Below are positions 30,262 through 38,677 of a stretch of DNA of 64,000 nucleotides, piece after piece. The translations under genes and the position numbers were made by a program. The notes under the pieces were generated by a model. It saw only the letters and a program-made list of their open reading frames with translations. It had not been told where the DNA came from and made no database searches. Origin of the DNA: Caulobacter sp. SLTY (GTDB lineage Bacteria; Pseudomonadota; Alphaproteobacteria; Caulobacterales; Caulobacteraceae); NCBI RefSeq assembly GCF_009905535.1, contig NZ_JAAALA010000004.1, positions 1-64,000 on the forward strand. Reading direction: 5' to 3'. Each line of letters starts with the position of its first letter. The stretch's first letter is position 1.

Positions 30262-32427
30262 TCACGGACGAGCGCGCGGCAACACCCGCATCCCCAGCAG
30301 CACGATCGCGATCAGCACCGCCTCGACCACCATCGGGGCGATCACGCCCGGGCCGCCGCCGGTCAGGGCCAGGTTTAGGAAGCGGCCGGCCAGGGCCAGG
30401 CCCAGGATGGCCAGCACCGGCCATAGCCAGCGGGACTCCCGGCGCACCGCCGTCCACAGCGACAGCCCGCCGGCCAGGGCGAAGAAGGCGGCCATGTCGG
30501 CGCGCAGGGTGCCCAGGCCTGCCGCCCCTTCCGGCGTCAGGGCGAAGGTGGGCCCGGCCGTCTGCGGCGCCAGCCAGAAGCGCGAGGCGATCAGCAGGGA
30601 CAGGCCGCCGACGATCCCCAGCAGCATTCGCGCCGCCACCTGGGCCGGCCGGTCGCCGGCGCGGACGAGCCGCCAGGCGACGAAGGCCAGCAGTGCGACG
30701 ACCGCCACCAGGCCCGCGATGATCCACGGGCGGTAGAGGTCGATCAGGCTGTTCAGGATGTTCTTGGCCACCTCCTTGTCGGGGGCGTAGCCGGCCGGAA
30801 TCTCCGCCACCCCGACCCGGCTGGCGTAGGCCTTGTAGTCGGCCAGCAAGGCCGCTGCCTCGGCAGGTCGGGCGGCCGTCAGGTCTAGGGTCTCGCCGGG
30901 ATCGGCGGCCAGGTCGTAGAGCCGCCAGGTCGGATCGCCCAGCGGCCCGGCCGCGCGGACCAGCTTGAGGTCGCCTTTCCAGAGCGCCGCGTCGCCGGCC
31001 GCCTCCATGCCCACCGGGTCGGCGGAGCCGTAGGGGCTGTCGGCCGTCCCCTCCAGCACGGCGCGCAGGCTGCGGCCGTCCATCGGCGCGGCCGACGAAG
31101 GGGCAGGTCCGGCTCCGGCCAAATCCAGCAGGGTGGGGGCCACGTCGGTGATGATCGAGAACCCCCTGGCGGTTCCGCCGGCCTTCACCCCGGGGCCGGA
31201 GATCACCAGTGGCACGCGGGTGCCGCCCTCGGACGCGTAGAACTTGAACAGGGCGTGCGGCGCGGCCGCGGCGCTGGCCCATCCGGGGCCGATCGAGGTC
31301 CAACTGGCTTTGCCGCCCAGGCCCTCGAGGCCGCTCGAATAGCCTACTGACTTCAGCCAGAAGCGGAAGACTGGCTCGACCAGCGGATCGCCGCCTTCCG
31401 GTCCGTTGTCGGACAGCACCACGAACAGGGTGTTGTCATATTCGCCCTTGGCCTTGAGGTGGGCGACGAGCCGGCCGACCTCCCCATCCATGGCCTCCAG
31501 CATCGCGGCGTTGACCGCCATCCGCTTGGCATAGAGGACCTGCTCCTCCTTCGACAGCTTGTTCCAGGCCCCGACGTTGGGCGGCGGCGGCCCCATCGGG
31601 GTTCCCGCCGCGATCAGGCCGGCGCGCACGGCGCCCTGGTAACGCTGCCGGCGCTGGGCGTCCCAACCGGCCCGATAGCGGGCCTCGTACTTGGCGGTCA
31701 GGGCCTCGGGCGCCTGGACCGGCATGTGGATGGCCAGGAAGGGCAGGTAGGCGAAGAAGGGTCGGCCGTCGTTAGGCTTGGCGTCGATATTGGCGATGAT
31801 CCGGTCGACCAGCAGGGTCGAGGAGTAGAAATCCTTGGGCAGTTTGGTCTTCCGCCCATCCTCGTACCATTCGTCGCCGCGATAGATCGGGAAGTAGGGG
31901 CGCTGTTGCCAGTTGTCGCCACCGGTGGCCTCCAGCGCCAGGGAGCGGTCGAAGCCTCTGGCGTTAGGCAGGTCTTTCGGCCCAGACCCAAGGTGCCACT
32001 TGCCGGCCATCCAGGTGTGATAGCCCGACGCCTGCAACCGGCTGGCCACGGTGACCACATTGGGGGCGAGCCGGCCCTGGTAGGCAGGGTTGTCCCGATG
32101 CTGCGGCGGGGTGCTCTCGGGCAGGTTGGCCACCCCGGCGGTATGGCTGTCCACCCCGGTCAGCAGCATGGCGCGGGAGGGCGCGCACATCGGCGAAGCG
32201 TGGAAGTTGGCAAACCGGGTTCCAGATGCGGCCAGGGCGTCGATATTCGGGGTGGCGATCTCCGAGCCATAGGCGCCCAGGTCGGTGTAGCCGCCATCGT
32301 CGATCAGGATCAGGACGATGTTGGGCTGCTTCGTCGGCGGTGCGGCGGCGCTCGGGCCGACGGCCAGGAGGGCGCCCAGGCCCGCCAGGGCGACTGCGGC
32401 CTTCACCGCGCGCTTGAACCAGGGCAT
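30262..32427 (-). CDS. Arylsulfatase with C-terminal membrane domain
   Basis: 721 aa. A signal peptide (AVALAGLGALLAVGPSAAA) precedes the sulfatase domain: LILIDDGGYTDLGAYG metal site, MCAPSRAMLLTG with the Cys of the CxPSR formylglycine motif, and MAGKWHLG. After about residue 560 the enzyme continues into a membrane region of about five helices (WIIAGLVAVVALLAFVAW; MLLGIVGGLSLLIASRFW; RADMAAFFALAGGLSLW; LWPVLAILGLALAGRF; VVEAVLIAIVLLGM) resembling DUF4345. Soluble sulfatases of this family usually lack it, so this one is probably anchored facing the periplasm. ATG 32427 follows GGGAGG. A strong operator-like palindrome lies upstream. Confidence 0.88.
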   Translation of the reverse strand: MPWFKRAVKAAVALAGLGALLAVGPSAAAPPTKQPNIVLILIDDGGYTDLGAYGSEIATPNIDALAASGTRFANFHASPMCAPSRAMLLTGVDSHTAGVANLPESTPPQHRDNPAYQGRLAPNVVTVASRLQASGYHTWMAGKWHLGSGPKDLPNARGFDRSLALEATGGDNWQQRPYFPIYRGDEWYEDGRKTKLPKDFYSSTLLVDRIIANIDAKPNDGRPFFAYLPFLAIHMPVQAPEALTAKYEARYRAGWDAQRRQRYQGAVRAGLIAAGTPMGPPPPNVGAWNKLSKEEQVLYAKRMAVNAAMLEAMDGEVGRLVAHLKAKGEYDNTLFVVLSDNGPEGGDPLVEPVFRFWLKSVGYSSGLEGLGGKASWTSIGPGWASAAAAPHALFKFYASEGGTRVPLVISGPGVKAGGTARGFSIITDVAPTLLDLAGAGPAPSSAAPMDGRSLRAVLEGTADSPYGSADPVGMEAAGDAALWKGDLKLVRAAGPLGDPTWRLYDLAADPGETLDLTAARPAEAAALLADYKAYASRVGVAEIPAGYAPDKEVAKNILNSLIDLYRPWIIAGLVAVVALLAFVAWRLVRAGDRPAQVAARMLLGIVGGLSLLIASRFWLAPQTAGPTFALTPEGAAGLGTLRADMAAFFALAGGLSLWTAVRRESRWLWPVLAILGLALAGRFLNLALTGGGPGVIAPMVVEAVLIAIVLLGMRVLPRARP

Positions 32428-32438
32428 CACGCCTCCCG

Positions 32439-32467
32439 ATATATTGGCACTTATAGTGCCAATATAT
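32439..32467. promoter_or_regulatory. 29-bp perfect inverted repeat upstream of the sulfatase
   Basis: Arms ATATATTGGCACT (32439-32451) and AGTGCCAATATAT (32455-32467) around TAT, with no mismatch. It begins 12 bp before the sulfatase ATG, within the 144-bp divergent gap with the P450 gene. Length and symmetry are typical of a TetR-family operator; repressor binding here would block the sulfatase and perhaps also the P450 promoter. Confidence 0.7.
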
Positions 32468-32503
32468 TATAGCCCTGTCGAGACCTTTGGGTAACATCAA
32501 ACT

Positions 32504-32517
32504 TGACGCTGGCGTCA
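32504..32517. promoter_or_regulatory. Palindrome TGACGC-TG-GCGTCA upstream of the P450
   Basis: Half-sites TGACGC and GCGTCA with a 2-nt spacer, 54 bp before the P450 ATG. The same half-sites with a 1-nt spacer lie upstream of the BVMO gene at 28629. It might mark a shared regulator, or a TTGACG -35 box placed in a palindrome. Confidence 0.4.
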
Positions 32518-32571
32518 CTATTGGCGGAAGCGCCCGATAGGCGCACACTCCGCGTGAAACGGGAGAGATCG

Positions 32572-33801
32572 ATGGACGACGCGCCGCTTCCCAGCCTGTT
32601 GCAGCTGACCCCCCTCAACGAGGTCTACAAGGCCGACCCGCATCAGGTGCTCGATGATCTTCGGGCTCGGTGTCCTGTGCATCACGATGCCATGTCGGGC
32701 AATTTTGTGCTCAGCCGCTATGCCGACGTGCGCCAGGTGGTGTCGGACCTCGACATGCTGCGCGACCCGACCAACGCCGAGGAAGGGGCCCTGCTGCAGC
32801 GGCGGTTCCTCGGCAACGTCGATCCCAACCTGCCGCGCAGCAGCGTCTCCAGCATCCTGACCCTCGATGATCCGGACCATGCCCGCATCCGCCGGCCGCT
32901 GGCCCAGGCCCTTTATGCGCGGGTGGCGAAGTTCCGCCCTGAGGTGGAACGGATCGTGGGCGAGACCCTGGACGCCCTGGAGGGTGAGGCTGAGTTCGAC
33001 CTGATGGATCGGTTCTGCGTGCCGATCCCCATCGATGTGATCGCCTCCATCCTCGGTGTCGACCACGATCGGCTGGGTGAATTCCGCGAATGGTCTGAAG
33101 GCCTGATCCAGGGGCTGAACCCCTTCCGCAACGCCGACCAGACCGCGGCCATGGAGGCGGCCGGCGACAGCCTGGCCCGCTACTTCACCGAGAGCCTGGC
33201 CGACCGCCGCCGGGCGCCCAAGGATGACCTGATCACCGATATGGTCCGGCTGCAGGCCGAAGGGGCGGCGCTCAATGACGATGAGCTGCGCATCAACCTG
33301 ATTGCCCTGCTGGTCGGGGGGAACCTCACGACGACCGACCTGATCGGCAACGGGGTTCGGCTGCTGCTGCTCAATCCCGCCGAACTGGCCAAGCTGAAGG
33401 CCGATCCCTCGATCATCAACGCCGTGGTCGAGGAGGTGCTGCGCTATGAGCCGCCGGTCGATATCACCGGCCGCATCGCCCACAGCGACATGGAGATCGG
33501 CGGCTGTCCGGTGAAGGCCCGCCAGGCGATGACCGTTTCCCTGCGCGCCGCCAACCGCGATCCGGAGGTCTATGACGACCCCCACGCCTTCAACGTCAGC
33601 CGGAAGCACAAACCCCATGTGGCGTTCGGCGGCGGCGCCCACATCTGCATCGGCGCGCCGCTGGCGAGGCTGGAGGCCCAGGTGGCGCTGGTGCGATTGT
33701 TCGAGCGGTTCCCGGATCTGGCGCTGGCCGATCCGGCCGCGGCCGAGTGGCGGACCCTGCCCTTCTTCCGGGGGCTGGAGCGGTTGGACGTGACGGTCTA
33801 G
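32572..33801 (+). CDS. Cytochrome P450
   Basis: 409 aa, a soluble class I bacterial P450. The haem loop is FGGGAHICIGAPLARLE with the thiolate Cys, and the ExxR motif is EEVLRY. The I-helix reads LLVGGNLTTTDLIGN: the acid of the usual (A/G)Gx(D/E)T is Leu, while the Thr is kept, so proton delivery may differ from the textbook scheme. It probably hydroxylates a hydrophobic substrate. No ferredoxin or ferredoxin reductase gene is adjacent. ATG 32572 follows GGGAGAG. Confidence 0.92.
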   Translation: MDDAPLPSLLQLTPLNEVYKADPHQVLDDLRARCPVHHDAMSGNFVLSRYADVRQVVSDLDMLRDPTNAEEGALLQRRFLGNVDPNLPRSSVSSILTLDDPDHARIRRPLAQALYARVAKFRPEVERIVGETLDALEGEAEFDLMDRFCVPIPIDVIASILGVDHDRLGEFREWSEGLIQGLNPFRNADQTAAMEAAGDSLARYFTESLADRRRAPKDDLITDMVRLQAEGAALNDDELRINLIALLVGGNLTTTDLIGNGVRLLLLNPAELAKLKADPSIINAVVEEVLRYEPPVDITGRIAHSDMEIGGCPVKARQAMTVSLRAANRDPEVYDDPHAFNVSRKHKPHVAFGGGAHICIGAPLARLEAQVALVRLFERFPDLALADPAAAEWRTLPFFRGLERLDVTV

Positions 33802-33853
33802 GAGCGCGTTCCGATAAGTGGGAGCCGGTTATCGGATCAAACGCGCGACCACC

Positions 33854-34024
33854 TCAGCGCGTCATCCAGGGCTTCGACCTGGACGAGCTATGAGCGGCCG
33901 CCGCCTGTTCGCGCTGGAACTTGCCGCCGCGTGGGGGTTTGGGCTTGGCCTCGATAGCCGCCTTCTTCAGGCGCAGGGCGCGCTGGATCGGGGTTTCGTC
34001 CGCAGGCGGGGTCTCGTCGGTCAT
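33854..34024 (-). CDS. Small conserved-looking basic protein
   Basis: 56 aa: an acidic start (MTDETPPADETPIQRALRLK), then AAIEAKPKPPRGGKFQREQ and a Ser/Lys-rich end (SKPWMTR). The ETPIQRALRLKKAAIEAKP and PPRGGKFQREQ segments look like a conserved small alphaproteobacterial protein I have seen unannotated, with codon use like its neighbours. ATG 34024 is preferred; an in-frame ATG at 34036 is possible. No function known. It lies downstream of the P450 gene and convergent with it. Confidence 0.6.
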   Translation of the reverse strand: MTDETPPADETPIQRALRLKKAAIEAKPKPPRGGKFQREQAAAAHSSSRSKPWMTR

Positions 34025-34061
34025 GAGCCGAGACATAGGCGCTTAGGCTGGTCGCCGCCAG

Positions 34062-35696
34062 CTAGCGCTTGGTCTTGGGGGCGGTCGGCGCGTACCTGTC
34101 GCCGTATTCGTCGCCCTCGTACCACTGCGGCCGACCGTCGGCATTGGCCAGGTCCAGCACGATGCGATGGTTCAGGCGTACCAGCTTCACCCCGGCGTCC
34201 CAGTTGATCGGCTGGCTGAGGTCGTCGGCGACCTGGTGGTAGCCCTTGTCGAAATAGGTCTTCCACGCCGCCTTGCCCTCGCCCTCGACGCCCAGTTTGA
34301 GCATCACCGAGGGGATGCCGGCCTGGACCATGGCGTAGTGGTCGGAACGCATGAAGATCTTCTCTTCCGGCTCGGGATCGGGCGACACCTTCAGCCCCAT
34401 GGCGGCCGCCGCGCGGTTGACCACCGCCTCGATGGTCGAATGGTCGGCGCCATAGGCGACCACGTCTTTGAAGTCATAGGTCAGGATCGGCATGTCGATG
34501 TTGACCACCGCCGCGATCGAGCCCTTCGGCACGGTCGGATGGGCCGCGAAGAAGTCGGCGCCCAGCAGGCCCTGTTCCTCGCCCGTGGTGGCGATCACCA
34601 GGATCGAGCGGCGCGGCCGCACCGGCCCGGTCTTCAGCATGCGGGCGACCTCCAGCACCGTGGCGATGCCGCCGGCATTGTCCAGGGCGCCGTTGTAAAT
34701 GAGATCGCCCTCGCCCTCGGCCTTCATGCCCAGGTGGTCGGCATGGCCCATCAGGATGATGTACTCGCCTTTCAGCCTGGGGTCGGACCCCTCGATCAGG
34801 CCGATGACATTGGGGCTCTCATAGCGGCGGTGGGTCATGGTCTGGACCACCCGCGCCCGGGCCTCCAGGGCAAAGCCCTTGGGCCGCTCACCCTTGAACT
34901 GGGAGTCCAGCACGGCCTCGAGGCTCTGGCCCGCCCCGGCGAACAGGGGGGCTGCGGCCTTGTTATCGATGAAGGCGATCGCGTCGACCGGCGGCGCGCC
35001 GATCAGGTGGGGCTTGCCGTCCGCCAGGCGCCAGGCGGTGGTCGGCTCCTCGGCCTCCATGGCGTTCCGGAGCACCCGCGACCAGGGGACCAGCCGGGTA
35101 AGCCGGCGGCCGGGGATCATGATCACCCCAGCGGCCCCCTGCGCCTTGGCCGTTTCGATGACGTCGCTGGACTCCTCCGGCGCTTGCGGCCCGTCGATCT
35201 CTCGCACCCCGACCAGCAGGACGACGATCTTGCCCTTCGCATCCAGGCCCGCGTAGTCGTCGATCCCCGCGTCCGGGTCGCGTACGCCGTAGCCGGCGAA
35301 GACCAGGTCGCCGGCGGTCTCCGTGCGGCCCTCGGCCAGGGCCCCGACGATCAGCGCCTCGCGCCCATGAGTCAGCACCACCGGCCCACCCGGCCCTTCG
35401 ATCGCCAGGGTGGGGGCCGGCTCCGCCGTATCGATCTCGACCAGGGGCACGCTGTGGCGCCAGCCGCCTTTGTCGCCGGCCGGGGTCACGCCCATCCTGG
35501 CCAGTTCGCCGGCGATATAGTCGGCGGCCATCTCATGGCCCGGCGTGCCGGTTCTGCGGCCCTGCAGCTTGTCGTCGGCCAAATAGGCGACGTGGCCCTT
35601 GAACCGCTCGGCGCTGACCGGCGGCTCCGCCGCGGTCGCCACGCAGGCAAGAAGCATGGACGCGGCCACGGCCGCGGAAACGATACGCTGGAACAT
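34062..35696 (-). CDS. M28 family metallopeptidase with PA domain
   Basis: 544 aa. A signal peptide ends at ATAAE. A protease-associated domain is inserted near residues 130-250 (GDLVFAGYGVRDPDAG, GAAGVIMIPG). The two-zinc M28 site is visible: GHADHLG (His), NGALDNAGGIA (Asp), TGEEQGLLG (Glu-Glu), NIDMP (Asp) and a C-terminal YHQVADD (His). Expected to be a periplasmic aminopeptidase. It runs in the same direction as the ligase gene upstream with a 56-bp gap. Confidence 0.92.
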   Translation of the reverse strand: MFQRIVSAAVAASMLLACVATAAEPPVSAERFKGHVAYLADDKLQGRRTGTPGHEMAADYIAGELARMGVTPAGDKGGWRHSVPLVEIDTAEPAPTLAIEGPGGPVVLTHGREALIVGALAEGRTETAGDLVFAGYGVRDPDAGIDDYAGLDAKGKIVVLLVGVREIDGPQAPEESSDVIETAKAQGAAGVIMIPGRRLTRLVPWSRVLRNAMEAEEPTTAWRLADGKPHLIGAPPVDAIAFIDNKAAAPLFAGAGQSLEAVLDSQFKGERPKGFALEARARVVQTMTHRRYESPNVIGLIEGSDPRLKGEYIILMGHADHLGMKAEGEGDLIYNGALDNAGGIATVLEVARMLKTGPVRPRRSILVIATTGEEQGLLGADFFAAHPTVPKGSIAAVVNIDMPILTYDFKDVVAYGADHSTIEAVVNRAAAAMGLKVSPDPEPEEKIFMRSDHYAMVQAGIPSVMLKLGVEGEGKAAWKTYFDKGYHQVADDLSQPINWDAGVKLVRLNHRIVLDLANADGRPQWYEGDEYGDRYAPTAPKTKR

Positions 35697-35752
35697 CGGA
35701 CTTGAAGGTTCCCCCTTGAGCGAGGCAGCCTGCCCGGAACGCTGGAGGGTGT

Positions 35753-37342
<1,590 letters not shown>

Positions 37343-37354
37343 GGAAACTCTTCC

Positions 37355-38554
37355 CTAAAGTCGGAGCAGCAGTCGGGCCATGATGTCCCGCTGGATCTCG
37401 TTGGAGCCACCGTAGATGCTGCCCGCCCGATTGTTGAGATAGCGGGGCATGGCGGTCAGGCTGTGGTCCGGGCCTACCGGCTCCACATTGCTGCCAGGCT
37501 CCCGGGCGTCGGGCTGATTGACGGCGGCGTAGTGGTTGGCGGCCAGCACGGCCAGCTCGTCCAGCCGCTGCATGGCCTCGGTGCCTTGCGTCTTCAGCAT
37601 GGAGGAGGCGGCGCCGGGGTTCTTGCCGCCGCTGAGCGCCGCCAGCACCCGGTGTTCGGTCATTTCGATGGCGTCCAGAGCAATGGCCGCTTCGGCCAGC
37701 CGGGCGCGGAAGTGAGGTTCGTCCAGCAACGATCCGCAGTCGGAGGCTTCCGCCGCCGCCATGGCGCGGATGCGGGCCAGGCTGACTTTCAGCCCCGGGG
37801 CCGAGCCGCCGCCGCGCTCGAACTCGAGCAGGTACTTGGCCACCCTCCAGCCGTCGTTCTCCTCGCCCAGGCGCCCGGCCTTGGGAACCCGGACGTTGTC
37901 GAAGAAGACCTGGTTGACCTCATGCTCCCCGGCCAGGGTGATGATCGGCTTCACTTCGATGCCGGGGCTGGTCATGTCGAGCAGGAGGAAGGTGATCCCC
38001 TTCTGCGGCTTGCCGTCGAAGTTGGTCCGCACCAGGCAGAACATCTTGTTGGCGTGGTGGGCGTGGGTGGTCCAGATCTTCGAGCCGTTGAGGACGTAGT
38101 CCTCTCCATCGCTGTCGGCCCGCATCTGCAGGGAGGCCAGGTCGGAACCGGAGCCCGGCTCCGAATACCCCTGGCACCAGTAGTCCTCGCCCGACAGGAT
38201 CCGGGGCAGGTAGTAGGCCTTCTGCTCAGGCGTGCCGTAGCCCATGATGCAGGGGCCGACCATCTTCAGCCCCATCGGCGACAGGCCCGGCGCGCCGGCG
38301 CGGGCGCATTCGGCCTGGAAGATATGCCGCTGCATATCGTCCCAGCCGCAGCCGCCGTGCTCCACCGGCCAGGCGGGGGCGACCCAGCCCTTGGCATGCA
38401 GGATCTTCTGCCATTCGAGGCTGTAACGCGGCTCGACGAAGACGCTGGTCATCAGCCGGCCGGCCTCGGCCAGGCGGGGCGGGAGGTTTTCGGAAAGAAA
38501 GGCCCGGACCTCGTCCCGAAAGACGAGGTCACGGGCGCTCAAGTTCAGATCCAT
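37355..38554 (-). CDS. Acyl-CoA dehydrogenase
   Basis: 399 aa. FAD and substrate motifs: YCQGYSEPGSGSDLASL-type loop (WCQGYSEPGSGSDLA), GSKIWTTHAHHANKMF, and the C-terminal RAGSIYGGSNEIQRDIMARLLL with the likely catalytic Glu in GGSNE. FadE-type enzymes of this subgroup act in steroid, branched or long-chain acid breakdown. It is co-directional with the ligase gene downstream. Electrons would pass to ETF, which is not encoded here. Confidence 0.92.
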   Translation of the reverse strand: MDLNLSARDLVFRDEVRAFLSENLPPRLAEAGRLMTSVFVEPRYSLEWQKILHAKGWVAPAWPVEHGGCGWDDMQRHIFQAECARAGAPGLSPMGLKMVGPCIMGYGTPEQKAYYLPRILSGEDYWCQGYSEPGSGSDLASLQMRADSDGEDYVLNGSKIWTTHAHHANKMFCLVRTNFDGKPQKGITFLLLDMTSPGIEVKPIITLAGEHEVNQVFFDNVRVPKAGRLGEENDGWRVAKYLLEFERGGGSAPGLKVSLARIRAMAAAEASDCGSLLDEPHFRARLAEAAIALDAIEMTEHRVLAALSGGKNPGAASSMLKTQGTEAMQRLDELAVLAANHYAAVNQPDAREPGSNVEPVGPDHSLTAMPRYLNNRAGSIYGGSNEIQRDIMARLLLRL

Positions 38555-38617
38555 CGGCGTCTCAGCTCACAGGGAGGAAGGTTTGCAAGATGATACTCCG
38601 ATGGCTCCCAGGACCTA

Positions 38618-38664
38618 GAGCCCGTCAGGCGGAAGTGTTTTCGGTTCCGCCGCCGGACGGGCTC
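38618..38664. terminator. Hairpin downstream of the TonB receptor gene
   Basis: Outer arms GAGCCCGTC (38618-38626) and GACGGGCTC (38656-38664), with an inner pair GGCGGAA/TTCCGCC and a T-rich loop. It lies 13 bp past the leftward receptor stop. No U-tract follows on the minus strand, so it may rely on Rho or protect the RNA end. Confidence 0.55.
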
Positions 38665-38677
38665 GACAAGGTGAAGA

